Assembly: GCA_022925895.1 (NCBI GenBank)
Contig: JAKSYS010000265.1
Coordinates: 1 to 64,000 of the forward strand
DNA length: 64,000 nucleotides
Source of the DNA: Fragilaria crotonensis
Lineage: Eukaryota; Bacillariophyta; Fragilariophyceae; Fragilariales; Fragilariaceae
Direction: 5' to 3'
Made by a program: the position numbers and the translations under genes. Under the pieces are notes generated by a model. That model saw only the letters and a list, made by a program, of their open reading frames with translations. It did no database searches and had not been told where the DNA came from. Shown here piece by piece: positions 13,164-25,371 of the stretch (within the stretch, counting starts at the first letter, position 1; every line of letters begins with the position of its first letter).

Positions 13164-14342
13164 GCTGGTGCCACTAGTGGACATCCAACAAGAAGTGCCA
13201 TAGGACGGAGGATGCAAGCTCGTCCCTCAGCAGGTCATCCTTTCTACCAGTGGTAAACTGCTGAAGGAGCAATGTTCATATTGTTGTTAGTGCTGATTTG
13301 TCTCCAACAGGTGGGTTCTATTGTATTATGATTGTCAGTTGTCTAGGTACCCTTCCCGCATGAGTGTTCCATGCTTACAAAATCAGCCTTGCTTTTCAGC
13401 CAATAGAAAATTCACAATTTTGCATGCTCGTGATACCTGTTCATAACTTTGCTTATTGATCCTGCTCTAGTAACTCCTTAAAGATTGTTGGAGAGCATAA
13501 AGATGAAACAACTATCATTGGTGTGGTACTACTAGCTACAGTAGTTCAATTTGAAGTCATCTGGTATCACCGTGCAAGCACGTACACTTGGCTTTACTGG
13601 CCTGTTGTGGCACCATTTAAGCCCTCAACGGCTTCCATTTCTTCTACTTTTCATGCCACTCCTCCTGGCATCATTGTGAATCCCAGTCTCCAGCACCAGG
13701 ATTGTATTGGTAGATTGCTCCACTGGGCAACCTATCTTTGGATAAGTTGTTGAGTATCACCAAGTCCTCCTGATGCATCCGTAGTTGCAACAATTTTAGA
13801 ATACAGCAAAACCATTATGTCACCAATTGAGGCTACCAGACACACATTCTTGGAAGCTATCAACACCACTAGTAGAAGTAGCTCGTCACATTGATGATTA
13901 CGTGAGTCATGATGGGCTGCAATCATCCTCTTTGTGACTCAAGCTTTAGCCATCATACGCAACATGTGCACAAGACTACTTGTTTTCCTTTCATCCAAAA
14001 CCATTTATTTCAACTAACTTGCGATTATTAACAGCCCACTTTGATAGTCAGTGTTGGATGGAAATTGCAACGCAATGTCTGGAGATCTCCAGCCACAGAG
14101 GAACATGATGGCCAAACCTACTGGGTGATTCATTGCACTACTGACCAATGAACCTTCCAGGAAGACTATTCAACAACTATATTGTTAACATTGCTGAACA
14201 ATAGCTAGTAGCTTGCAGGTTAGATTTCATTGGAGTGGCGAGATGATTGCTTATCATAGGGCTTAGGTGCTACTGTACCGGTAGACGGTAGAGGTACGCT
14301 CTCAGCTAAATCGTGCACAGTATTTTCATCTTCGTCCTCGGA
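13164..14342. other. Gene-less stretch right of the gypsy element
   Basis: This is the continuation of the pre-insertion site. It holds only short frames without recognisable motifs. A minus-strand stretch near 13730-13930 contains a short protein-like run but matches nothing I can name. Confidence 0.45.
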
Positions 14343-14650
14343 AGTACCTGGTACTCCCTACTCCCAAATCCCTACCTGGTATTTTAGCTGTACTTGTACC
14401 TGGGACTTGACGGATGACGTCGGAAGATATCTTTCACGTTCAAGCAAATTCAGAATTTCTCCGATTCTGAATTCTGATTTCCATACTGGCTGAAATCCAG
14501 GGTGGAAGTACTGTACTGAAATAACCTGAAGTACTGTAGCCCAAGTACTTGATAAATTATGAACAGTATACTGTAAGTAGTATACCGTAGAAAGTCGTAC
14601 AGTCGTACTCTACTGGCGTTTTTTAGTACAGTACAAGTATGATATGTACC
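14343..14650. promoter_or_regulatory. GTAC-rich motif cluster upstream of the adenylate kinase gene
   Basis: The exact core ACCTGGTACT is at 14346-14355. Many GTAC, AGTACT and TACTGTA words follow to about 14650. The cluster starts about 560 bp and ends about 260 bp before the start codon. The same word family precedes most genes of the window. A promoter or nucleosome-positioning role is inferred. Confidence 0.4.
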
Positions 14651-14910
14651 GCAGCTTCCATATGCTGTCGTACATGAAGCATCGAGCGTTGAGCATACAT
14701 ACGTATACATACATGGATAAAATGTCATATGACATATGAAGATGATTATTTACGTCATGCAGCGTATGGCGTGGCGTCAACTCTCTGTCGATTGTTCAAA
14801 TTCTGCATATATGACGAGAAAGAAAATTTGACTGTACTCTTTACTCTACGAGACCTACTCCAGTATTTGGTGTACTTTTTTCCGCCAACCTCGAAGGTGG
14901 AAGAATCAGA

Positions 14911-15922
14911 ATGATGAACCTTTGTCTTGCCCGTTCTCGTTCTCTCCTGCGGGCGCCCCCGCTACGTTTCGTCGCACCAGTTCCTGCCCTGTCGACGACT
15001 CATCACTTTTTCCAGACCTGCGAAACCCCTCCGCCTGACAAGCCCGAAAGCGGCCATATCGCATTTGCCGACGTCGAATATGATGCAATGGTGGATCTGT
15101 TCCATCACCACGCTCGAGATAAGGGACACTTGGACCGTGAAGGAGTGCATTCGTTGTTAGCTAGTATTGGTGAACGACCGTCGCCTCAAGAAGTGCAAGA
15201 GATCTTCCGCCGCAGCGACTTGACGGCAATGGGGTCATTTCTTGCAAGAATTCCTTGCTTGTGCAGATCAAGTCTTTTTAGCCGGTGCTCCAGCCAGGAT
15301 TGTACTCGTTGTGGGCGGACCTGGCTCTGGAAAGGGCGCTTTATGCAAGAGATTGGAAAAGCACTGCCAAGTGGTGCATTTGAGCAGTGGTGACATGCTG
15401 AGGGAAGAAGTAGAACGCGACACTGTATTGGGCAGAGAAGTAGCCGAGATTATGAGGCGGGGTGACCTGGTTAGCTCGGCCGTAATTGTAGCGCTTGTCA
15501 GGCGACGAATGCGCCATCATCCAGGCAAGCGGGTTCTCTTGGACGGCTTTCCTCGATCGTTGCAGAATGCCCATGACATGGTGGAGCTCTGTGGTAAGCC
15601 AGAACTCGCCCTGCATTTAGAATGCGACGACACCGTTATGTTGGAAAGAATCTTGAACCGAAAAGAGAATCGTGCCGACGACAATTTTGAAACAGCCTTG
15701 CAGCGACTTCGAACTTATCACAAGTCCCACCATACTACCATGGACTGGTTGAAACAACAGGGTGTCCCGGTGGTCAACTTAGATTGTTCCGGCACGAAGG
15801 AGCATGTTTGGGATCAATTGCTTGCCATCGGTCGTCTTATGAGGCCGGCATGTACAGTCAAGAAGCAACAGGGCGCAACCGACGACGACGATGAGAACCA
15901 GTTGCCCCTAGGGTTGTTTTGA
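14911..15922 (+). CDS. Adenylate/UMP-CMP-type kinase with N-terminal EF-hand-like region
   Basis: The kinase part shows a P-loop (GGPGSGKG), the NMP-binding SSGDMLREE, LLDGFPRS, and NRKENRADDNFETALQRL without a long LID insert. That is the short AK1/UMP-CMP kinase form, which moves phosphate between ATP and a nucleoside monophosphate. Before it lie an Arg-rich leader (possible mitochondrial or other targeting peptide) and a helix-loop-helix pair resembling EF-hands. The first loop has poor calcium ligands, so binding is doubtful. The start is the first of two tandem ATGs at 14911. The reading frame moves by one register near 15238, in the second EF-hand loop. The flanking protein matches well on both sides and no GT-AG intron fits, so I suspect a small length error. 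The exact substrate is not decidable by eye. Confidence 0.8.
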
Positions 15923-18900
15923 TTTGTCAAGTTGAGAAGGAATGATGATTTTACCATCATACCTCACTTGAGGGTCACAAGTTCCAGGCAACTTTAATCT
16001 TCCAATGCTTTTCTATTTTTGTTTCAATGGCTGTAGAGAAGCCGTTCTGCGCAGAAACTGACGCCATCAATGCGTGGGAGGTTGTGACGATTTCCTTGTT
16101 GATAGGATGGCGGGTAGTTGGGTAAATCAACATAGTTCATTCAGTCATCTATCGATCTACAACAAACATGAATCATGCAAGCAGTAGTGCGGCAATCGGA
16201 GCTGGGTGTCTATTTCTAGCCGATATAAATCTTCGTTTAGAGTTAGAATGACATTTCTGTTAAGAGACTCTTGTTCGACTGAATCGATCCTGCAGCACGT
16301 CAGGCACTCTATGGGACGTAGCAGTCGCCACAACGTTGCCGGTGCGATTGTTTTGCGACGTAAGTCCCAAGACACAGTGGCGCAAAGGATCATGCAGTTT
16401 GTAAGCTGCAGATAAGAGTTTGCTGGCAACTTGTTGTGACAAGGAGGAAAAGAAGACAGCTGCACAAAGGCTGAGATACCTGACAATGGGATAGGCGCTC
16501 ACCAACTTGATGCAACTGAACTTGCATGACTGTTGCATGGAGGCTGTCAATCTTTTCAATATTTATACCTTTTCAAGACTTTGCAAACAGTACCAAGACC
16601 AATGGAGAGGTCAGGTCCTTCCACACTCAAACCCATCAACATTCAATGTGGTGAGCATTATCTGACATGACCGCTTGAAGTATGTCTGGATGAAAAGAAT
16701 AATTGTTGAATGCAAATGTATCCATGATTCCATCATTAGCACAGTTATTCCAAAATGAAGGCTAGTAGGTTGGAATGGCAACATCAAATAATGCATTGAT
16801 CATGGCAAAATGTGAATATGCTCTAATGTGTCATTTTCCAACAACTGAAAAGGAGATCACTTGTGTCGTATAAAGTATAGAAGGGATGTCATCGCTTGCT
16901 CAACCAATTTAAATTCAATGATTATCCATTAGGTCAACCATTCAGCTGTTCAGCAATGCTGCCAGCTCCTATAAAATCAGGACACAGATAAACTAGAACC
17001 TATCACCAACACAACAACAATGTGCTACCTCAGTTCCATTTTTACTGCAAATTTATTCTTCGATCTACAGTTCATTGAGTGCCTTTCTGTAATTGCACTG
17101 TAGACCGCAGGCATAGATTTTTAAATCCAAATTTGAATTCCTACAACCCAGAAATAATTCAGAATGATCAGTTACATAGATTTGTGCCATTTATACAATT
17201 TTGTCTTAGCCGCATCTCTAAGTATGCAATTGAGCATTGTGTGCCCTTCTCTACGATCAGGCATTTGACATTTCGATCTTCCTTTACAGAAAAGTCATGT
17301 TCATCTCTACCTGACATTCTTTTGGAGGTGTCCTGCGTCCTGCAAAAGCCATTATTGCGGTGTTTTTTATAACAAATTGCAATTATAGTAAACATTCAAA
17401 CTCGAAGGCTTGGATTTGATGTTATACAACAATGATGAATTTGTTCCTTTCTGATGAATTTAAAGCTGATTACGTTTTGGGGAAATGTCAGAATTTCCTC
17501 AATTCTCTGCAATAGATATAGAACAGAGGAGGGAGTACAGCAGCTGACCAGCATTTTGAGGAGCAGAGTTATCAAGTATTACCTGCCCATGCTGCAAATT
17601 CCCTCACCTCAGTTGTGAGAATGTTGCGTGTGCATTCTTGAATAATGAAGAGGATTTTGTTGTTTTGGATTTTGTTGTTTTGATGGTGGTTGGGTGGTTG
17701 GGTGGTTGAAAATTTGATGGTTGATGCTGGTTGATGGTTTGTTATGTCCCTGGCTTGTAGATAATTGAATGCCTTGGCAGCAGAGTCATCTCTGTCCTCA
17801 TTCCCCAGTGAAGGATCCTCAATAATTTAAATTAGAATCTCAAAATGAAAGCAGAAGCTTGATTCTGAAATTGGCATCGCTGCAATCGGATTCTGATGAT
17901 GATTCCATTTTCCAGCCATCATATTTATTCTGCTCATTTGCTGAAATAATGTGTAGCAAAAATACTCAAATCCTGAACAAGCAAAAATTTTGTTGCATTG
18001 GGAAGTATTAGTCGCTGAATGTTTGGCACCACTTTTGTGAGAGTGAAAGTTGGCGGGAGGATGTTGTCAACGTTGCAAACAAACGTTTGTTGATTAATGA
18101 TTCAAGGGTTCGCAATGCACTGCGGCTTCTCTGAAACCTTGCAATCCAGACAACATCATTGTATTGATCTGAAACCCATCGTTCTTTCGCTTTTCAACGG
18201 CCTCAAGATGCTTGTCATTGTTGGCGATTCCACATCACCAACGAGAGCGATCGGCAGCAAATTTCACATGGAGTGGCTTCCCAAGAAGTAATTGATGCCT
18301 GGCTTAAACTCCTCCAGCTTCAACACTTCCTGACAAAACTTGTTTTGTTCACTTTTCCCTTACTACTTTAAGACTGGCACTAGATACCATAAATCATCAG
18401 AGAGAGTACTTAGATTTGGCGAAACCCCATTCAGGCCAATTGCATCTTTATTCCAAAAAGGTACTAGATTGGAGGCACAACCACCACAAACAAATGAATG
18501 CACAAAAGATGGAGCTGATGCTTCCAAGAATGATCTTCCACATTGCATCTTGTCCATCAGCACTTAAATTGTTGCTCCACTTCAACCTGGTTTTCATTGC
18601 ATTCTCAAAATGGTCATGAACCTGAAGAATGTGCTGTTTTTTAGGTAACAATCATCTGTAACAGGATTGATTCTGGCAATCCTCACGTGAAACTGAACTT
18701 TCACAAGTGCTGGCATTCCAAGCTTCCATATTTCTGATGACTTGAAGCCTCCATACTAAAACTACCTTCCTTCCGTTGGATGCTGTGTCTTTGACGACGC
18801 TCCTTGTTGCTGTCTTGCTTCGAGCTTCCCAAGATATTAACAAAATCATTAATTTGCTTTGGCACACTTTTAGTGGATTTCCATCATTTTTCCTGTTCCA

Positions 18901-20620
18901 CATCCATACAAACAATTTGGCACCTAGTGTGATATTGCTTTTTCCAAAAGGCTATGATGATAGCAAGTTCCAAGGGTTGACCTTTCATCTTTGGCCCAGG
19001 GTTTGGAACACCAAAAGTTCTGATGTTCAACCATTGCATCAGTTCTTCCCACAGTCATTACCTGTCAAAATGTCTACATGATGCAAGCAATAAACAACAC
19101 TTAGCGTCAAACTGTCCAAGATTTGCTTGTAAACCTTCTGACCCCTCATGGCAAACTTGTCAAAATGTTGCTAAAAACATGAGAAACATGTCAATACTCA
19201 CAATCATCATATTGTTCATTTCTGGTACGCATTCTACAAGTTCTATGAGCAATGTCTGGTTACATCCCAAACCTTTTTGTGATAAAATAATGACCCTCCA
19301 CCCATCAGGGTTGCATGCACATTGCACATATTGTTCCAGCCTCTGGGGTAAACATTATTACTGCAATTACATATGAAAGACTCATACTAGAGTGCTCCAG
19401 TATTGTGTGTTTCGTTTGCACAAAAATGTATAGAGACTACTATTTGAGTAGCCTACTTGTCATGCATGTATTCTCATATAGAATTCTGACTTCAGACTCC
19501 ATGGATAGTAAAGTCAGATGCTTCGTCGACGTCTTTTTTTCGCACATGCGCTTTATAGTGGCCTTGGCTTTTCCTTATCCCGTTGCGCCGAACCGTTTTC
19601 GAAAACATCGAGAACAGCCGCGCCGGCCTAGTGTTCCTCGTTCCACTCCCATCCTTGCGTGTTTTTGAATAATGTCACGAAGACACTCATTTACATAGAA
19701 AAAGAACGAGCCACACGAACTTCAGACACAGGAGACATGCGCATCACACATTTTTACGCTTCGTATAAATGTTGACACATGACAAATGACTCATTGCACT
19801 CATGACTCCATACATCAAAGACCACCCATTCCTTGCCTATGACATGACTTTGTTCGTAGTAATCCACTATCGGTACTGAAGTTTGTACTTCCTCCACTAA
19901 CTTCCATCTACACCCAACCTCGCTTGTATCTCGAATGATTAATGATATAGGTGATCGTTGAAAGGGACGAGCACCATGTCCATAACCGATTCTGTCAACG
20001 ATCCGAACTTTATTATCTTCACTTCAAGCCTCTTCTCAGTCGCGGGGGCATCACTAATCTTGCGATTCATTGGCACCCAACGTAGATTGAAGCTCATGTA
20101 TAACAGGTTGGTCTCATAGCGTCGGTCGATCTGGTATACGCCCTGCATTTTGCTGTCTTCTCTCTGACAATCAGAACGGAAGGTCGACAACCTGGGGTAG
20201 CGCAGTTACGAAGGATTCATCCACTGTTTGTGTCTTACCGAGTATTTATTACAACGGATTCCTGAGTATCCATTTCGTCACAGCAGTGTGTTAACAGGAG
20301 GTTCCGGAATTCCTTCTACTTCGTTTATCGTACTCCAAGCAGGATTCGTGGAATTTGTCAGTGCATATTGATGTCTCAACCACGAAATTTATAATTCACG
20401 AGCAGATCTCATGTCAAAACGTGACGCACCTCAGAGACTTTATGTATAAAACGAGAACTGTAGAATCTTTTGGCTATAAACTATTTATGTCCGACCGATA
20501 TCATCTCAACCTTCGAACTCTCGAGCTTGTTCTACAATATAGTGATTTCATTTTGTCCTAGTTGGCAGACTATCATAATTGTTACAAGAGTTACAGATAG
20601 GAATCTTGCGTTAAGTAAAG
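15923..20620. other. Long gene-poor stretch
   Basis: About 4.7 kb holds only short frames. There are simple-sequence runs such as GGTTGGGTGGTT near 17690-17710. Several minus-strand scraps (about 16260-16560 and 18360-18915) look faintly protein-like but are broken and unassignable, so worn mobile elements are likely. A minus-strand frame at 19939-20190 (83 codons) has fairly even composition and could be the last exon of an unrecognised gene. I give that a low chance. Confidence 0.4.
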
Positions 20621-20820
20621 TTGAGAAAGAATGAGAAAGTTTAAGAAAATATGAGAAACTTTTTCTCACGTCCGATTGAGAAAGTTTGAGATTATTTAAG
20701 AAAATTTAAGAAGGCGCAATTATTACCAGGTTCACGTAGATTATTTGAGATTTTATAAGCAACTCAAATCTTCTTAAAGTTTCTTAAGAAAGTTTGAGAA
20801 AACTTAAGAAAATTTAAGAA
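20621..20820. repeat. Degenerate tandem array of GAGAAAGTTTAA-like units
   Basis: About 200 bp is made of imperfect copies of a 10-12 bp word (TGAGAAAGTTTAAGAAAAT and variants), with one inverted stretch (CTTCTTAAAGTTTCTTAAG) that could fold back on the array. Spacing and sequence are irregular and there are no unique spacers. It lies upstream of the 7TM receptor fragment. Confidence 0.7.
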
Positions 20821-21290
20821 ACAGCTCGAAAACATGTATCTTGACGATTCCTAATTAAGAGATTCCATTCGAATGCATCGGAGTATCTCAGTAATTCCAT
20901 AAGAATCAAACGTGAAGAATTCATTCATCGGATTGTCATACCAGTCGTTACCAATGCATTTTTCCATTCTTCTTTCATTCGAGCCGAATTTGTCGTTCAT
21001 TTTTACTATTCCATGACTATGAGAATTTAGTAGGTGTCATATCAAAATATAGTTCGCATGTCAAATGCGAAATTCGTTGGAAAACACAAACTCGTCGTAA
21101 GTTTTCACTTATTTTCATGTCGGTCGACAAAAGCGTCGAAAAGAAGATATTCCGGAACCTCCAGTAAAAAAGGTTTTGGAGAAGCCAGAGCCCTACATGC
21201 ACGCATTTTGTCTTGGCGTACCAATATTGGTTGCGTCTAAATCTCGTCGGTGTTTTCGGTCCGGGAAGTCCCGATGCCTACAGTTGTTGA

Positions 21291-22016
21291 TTTTGGGTCT
21301 TCAATGACCCTCCCTTGTTTGCGACGGGCGGCCAATGTAATCCATACTCGTTCTCGACGATCATCGCAGCCAATATAGCGACATGGTTTCAAGTGGCGTC
21401 TGGGTTTATCACTGCCGGTCTTCTTAGTATCAATAGCTTTCTCATCTACATGAAAGCCCGGGCGTTGTCCAAAGCTAGTTCACAACATATGACGGCGGGC
21501 TCTCGCGAAGCAACGCCAGGCCAGAAGAATGTAAAGCAAGTCATCAACCAGTCATTTCTTTACGTTGGTGGCTATTGCATGATCTACATTTGGATCGTCA
21601 TTCTTACCATTGGGCCCGCTGCCGACCCGGTTAAATGGGGTCCTTCAAGTGACTTCATACCAGCTCAAATCATACGCCTCATGTTCGATATCTTTTATCC
21701 CCTGTCAGGTTTCTATACTGCATGTGTCTTCTTTAGACCGCGAATGTTGAGATGGAGGAGCCATAACAAATCAAGGTCGTGGTTCTTCGCCTTTCGTATG
21801 ACGTTATCATCTCGTGATGCTCCTAGAACTGTGGAAAAGGACATTACCAGAGACGAAACCAGCCATCCCAGTGACGCAATCGCGACTTCACAAACGCAGA
21901 TTATCAACCGTGTTCAAGAGAGGGATGGTGCGTTGGATGACGGCAGAACGATAATGATCGGTGGTTGCGATCCCGTTGATGCTGACGACGACGACAATGT
22001 CTATCAAGACCTTTAA
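21291..22016 (+). pseudogene. C-terminal half of a 7TM (GPCR-type) receptor, N-terminus not found
   Basis: The open frame follows a stop at 21288-21290 and carries FNDPPLFATGGQCNP, then hydrophobic helices VASGFITAGLLSINSFLIY, FLYVGGYCMIYIWIVILTIG and IIRLMFDIFYPLSGFYTAC. A basic, acidic and hydrophilic tail follows and ends in a poly-Asp stretch. The extracellular Cys-rich loop followed by three helices resembles the end of 7TM receptors that are common in diatoms. No ATG precedes the loop in frame and no upstream exons with helices one to four were seen. It may therefore be a truncated copy, or the 3' exon of a gene whose first exons I could not recognise. Ligand and signalling partner are unknown. 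Confidence 0.45.
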
Positions 22017-22379
22017 TAGTTGGCGAGAGTCTCTTTGCAGACATGACGGAGGTAATGTTGATGTGCTTCCTAAGTGGGTAACTGCGAGTCGTCGTGTGAG
22101 CCATTGGATCCCTCTAGCTGTGGATACGGGATTGTGTGAATGCTATCACACCCGTGTGGTTACCGCCGTTGCTCGGGTCGTCGCTCTGCTTCCTTCACCC
22201 ACTCACAGACACACACCCAACGCTACGACAGAATTTTTGGCACCCTGTAGTGCCTATATTTGTGTATTGGATACTTGATACAACTATGCATACAGGGAAG
22301 AAGGAACAGCCCGACAGTGTCAACGATCCAGATACCTTCACGGCAGTAAAAGCTAGAAGGGAGAGATACTAGGCAATTA
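22017..22379. other. Intergenic, 3' ends of converging genes
   Basis: This lies between the tail of the 7TM frame (+) and the stop of GPN2 (-). Short frames only, no features seen. Confidence 0.5.
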
Positions 22380-23474
22380 TTAAGTTCCGCAATACTTGTG
22401 CACTGCTATCGGGGAGGAGACCTTATTCTGCTCGAGGGGCCCTGCGGCCGGTTGGAGACGTTCTTGAATCTCACTAATTGTTTCGAACCGGTTCTCACTC
22501 TCTTGCACCGCTACACGAAACAGATCTTCTTGAGCCGTATTGATCGGCATGAAGATGTAACCATTCGAACGGTCAATCTTCTGCAAGACTTGACCAACCG
22601 ATGTAACATTTGAAATGTCGAGAGGTTGGAAATTCAACAATCCATAGTCTTGAACCAGTTCGGCCAAGCCTTCAAATAGTCTCCTATGCTTCTTATAAAA
22701 TGCTGACCCCTTGGTTGACCGCCGGGCCTTTTGATACTCTTCATCTTCGGAAATGTCGAAATCTTCCTCAGATAACGCTCTGCTGCCGTCAATGTAGTCC
22801 ACAAGACGATCCAAACCCTGACAGTCGAGAAAGAACCCCATATCAAACAATAGATCACCAGGCGCCGACGAAAGCAACAAATCTGTTTTCGATAAGACGC
22901 TAATAGTGGGTAGCTCGAGTCGAACCATGGTCGCGAGTGATATAACGGTGGCGGACAAAAACTGTGTGGCATCGCGACACAGGGTAGCATCGATAAGCTG
23001 CACCACCGTCAAGCGCACGGACAAACGTTTGACAAGCTTCTGCAAGAGTTGTGAGACTGCCGTCCCATGCGTGTACACCTCAGACTGGCCTGGTAGATCA
23101 ATAAGCAAGTAGGGAGGCGTCTCTTGTGCTGTTATTTGATCGATAACTTGAGTCACCCATTCATCAACATGCTCGTTGAGATACTCCATGCAATAGAGCA
23201 ATCCCCCATTCGGCCCAAGTTCCAGATCTTGCATAACTTGCTTCAGGTGTATCACGTTCACTGTAACGTCCCACAAAGCATCGTAAGAACGCTCCCCTTG
23301 AATGATTTCGTTGGCTGGATCTAGATTAAGGACACACGCATTTCGCCCCAACAGACGTAGATATTGCTGCATTCCATTGCAATAAGTGGTCTTGCCTGCT
23401 CCAGGCGCTCCGACGACGACTTGCCCGTATAGAATTGAAGAGGGCATTGTGGAATTATTTTCAACGCGCTCCAA
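22380..23474 (-). CDS. GPN2: GPN-loop GTPase 2
   Basis: This intact 364-codon frame begins MERVENNSTMPSS, and a second possible start is nine codons in, at 23447. It shows a Walker A motif (GAPGAGKTTYC), NLDPANE, and the family-defining insertion GPNGG within LGPNGGLLYCMEYL. A DLPGQSEVYTHG switch follows, then the G4-type SKTDLL. The LLYCMEYL context and the overall length fit GPN2 rather than GPN1 or GPN3. GPN proteins act in the cytoplasm as dimers and help assemble RNA polymerase II before its nuclear import. The gene is head-to-head with the LRR gene at 24121, across 646 bp. No intron is evident. Confidence 0.93.
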   Translation of the reverse strand: MERVENNSTMPSSILYGQVVVGAPGAGKTTYCNGMQQYLRLLGRNACVLNLDPANEIIQGERSYDALWDVTVNVIHLKQVMQDLELGPNGGLLYCMEYLNEHVDEWVTQVIDQITAQETPPYLLIDLPGQSEVYTHGTAVSQLLQKLVKRLSVRLTVVQLIDATLCRDATQFLSATVISLATMVRLELPTISVLSKTDLLLSSAPGDLLFDMGFFLDCQGLDRLVDYIDGSRALSEEDFDISEDEEYQKARRSTKGSAFYKKHRRLFEGLAELVQDYGLLNFQPLDISNVTSVGQVLQKIDRSNGYIFMPINTAQEDLFRVAVQESENRFETISEIQERLQPAAGPLEQNKVSSPIAVHKYCGT

Positions 23475-24120
23475 ATCGTCACAGTATTCACTGTTTTTTA
23501 CTCAGTCCTCAATGTAAGATGCAGTGCGTCGATGCCCGTTACAGGTACCTTCTGTATGAGTGTTGTGTGCCTTGTCTGTAAGGTCCAGTAGCATCAATAA
23601 TCCGGAAGGTTGCGACTATTTGGGGTAGATACACCGGGGTATGTCATGTAGTTTGGAGTAGGAGGGACAGTCGACAAGATCGAAGACACACCTTGTGAAT
23701 CGATGCGAATCGAAGGGATTGTAATGGTGCATGGTGCGCCATGGCACCGTGAGGCACTGTGTTCGTTGTTCTGCACACAAAGATTTACAGTACTACAGTA
23801 TTTGTGCCTTTTGAATTTCATACGATACGGAGTGCCTGGTATGCATACTACTACTCGCTCGTCCTACAGTACATTACCAATTAGCAGTGGCACCATCATC
23901 ACGGTTTAGGACAATTTTTATAAGCATGTATGTATGCATGCGATACCTGGTACTAGTACTTGTACTTGTACTTGTACCTGGTATATACATACCATGGGGT
24001 ACTCGGGTACTCGTTGTGCACCCCTGGTACTACCACGTACATGACGTTTCAAGTAGCCACAAGCTTGATGTGTGTGACACATAGCCGAAGAGCAAAAAAC
24101 ACAAAAAATCTGTTCTTCCC
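23475..24120. promoter_or_regulatory. Divergent intergenic region with GTAC-rich cluster
   Basis: This is the shared upstream region of GPN2 (-) and the LRR gene (+). At 23944-24040 it holds ACCTGGTACT (23945-23954), three tandem TTGTAC words and ACCTGGTAT. The cluster lies 80-180 bp before the LRR start. A bidirectional promoter role is inferred from position and recurrence. Confidence 0.45.
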
Positions 24121-25371
24121 ATGGAGCCTCCACTTCATCCTCGCCAACGACTGTTGCGCTTACTGAAAGGCATTGCTAATTCGACTGTCCAACGGGCCGA
24201 AATTCGATGCCAATGCTTGCACGATGATGACGCATTTGAGTTAGCCGAATCACTTGGAAACTCGGAATCGTTGTTGCATCTAGATTTGACAGCATGCTCC
24301 ATCTCGATTGCAGGGATTATTCAAGTTTTCCAGAATGTTCCGAGTTGTCTTGAATCTTTGACATTAGCGTGCACTTCCTTGCCACCACATGCAGTGACAG
24401 CACTAGCAACCGTTCTTCCTGCTTCATCATCGCTGGTCGCACTACACCTTGACGACTGCCGGCTGGGAAATCCGGGACTCGAAGCAATGGCAAGCGCCTT
24501 CTGCAACACGAAGACGACCACTAAAGATGTAGGCTGGCCGTCGTTAAAGGTGTTGACCCTTTCCAAGAATCTGATTTGCTCATCCCACCATGCATGTCAG
24601 AATTTCGGTGCTGGATTGCGGCGCTTACCGCATCTCGAATTTCTGGATCTCTCTCGCAATCGCTTCGAAAGTTGTGACTTGGAAGCCTTGCAACTGCACC
24701 ACCTCGCCTCCTTACGAAAAATATCTTTATGGGACAATCGACTGGGTCCTTTATGTGGACTCGCACTGCGAGATATCCTCCTTCATTGTCGATCCCTGCA
24801 GGAACTAAACATTCGAAATAACGCTCTTGGGGACGTGGGAGTGGTGGATGCGTTCTCCCTTTTGGACGAGGATGGTTATAGGGAATTTCCGCTCAGACTA
24901 CTTTACTTGTCTTCAAATCTGCTTTCGGATCCTGCGGCAGTGTGTATGGCGCGTCAGCTTAATACATCATTTCCCCACCTCACAGCCTTGTACATGACTG
25001 GCAACGACATCGGAAGCGATGGCGCCATTGAATTTTCTAGAACTCTTTCTCACAATTCAGCCGCTTTAAAGACTCTGGATCTTTATCGAAACAAGATCGG
25101 CAATCGCGGCGGGGAAGCATTGGCGCACATGATTTGGAACGATAACACACATCTCCTGGATCTGAATATTACGTGCAATCGTATCACGAATGTTGCACTC
25201 CTGAAAGCGGTTCGCTTTGCAGGAAAACTGAATCGTTCCGGGCGATACCTTCTTCAACTGCATGAAACCATACCCTCTGCACTGTGGCCCCTTGTGTTGG
25301 AGAAAATGAATGTTTTGCTTGACGTTCGTTACTACTTCGTGTCGCACTTGCCTGAGCTCTTTATCACGTAG
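24121..25371 (+). CDS. Leucine-rich repeat protein, ribonuclease-inhibitor type
   Basis: This intact 416-codon frame contains repeated LRR units of roughly 28-30 residues with the RI-type LxxLxLxxNxL pattern: LLHLDLTACSIS, LVALHLDDCRLG, LKVLTLSKNL, LEFLDLSRNRF, LRKISLWDNRLG, LQELNIRNNALG, LTALYMTGNDIG, LKTLDLYRNKIG and LLDLNITCNRI. There is no signal peptide or membrane helix, so a cytosolic or nuclear scaffold is likely. RI-type LRR proteins usually bind other proteins. The partner cannot be read from sequence. The last 55 residues fall outside the repeats and may cap the solenoid. Confidence 0.85.
   Translation: MEPPLHPRQRLLRLLKGIANSTVQRAEIRCQCLHDDDAFELAESLGNSESLLHLDLTACSISIAGIIQVFQNVPSCLESLTLACTSLPPHAVTALATVLPASSSLVALHLDDCRLGNPGLEAMASAFCNTKTTTKDVGWPSLKVLTLSKNLICSSHHACQNFGAGLRRLPHLEFLDLSRNRFESCDLEALQLHHLASLRKISLWDNRLGPLCGLALRDILLHCRSLQELNIRNNALGDVGVVDAFSLLDEDGYREFPLRLLYLSSNLLSDPAAVCMARQLNTSFPHLTALYMTGNDIGSDGAIEFSRTLSHNSAALKTLDLYRNKIGNRGGEALAHMIWNDNTHLLDLNITCNRITNVALLKAVRFAGKLNRSGRYLLQLHETIPSALWPLVLEKMNVLLDVRYYFVSHLPELFIT

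Noticed and set aside
20621-20820. CRISPR-like array
   Set aside because: Units are degenerate, contiguous and lack unique spacers, and the genome is eukaryotic.
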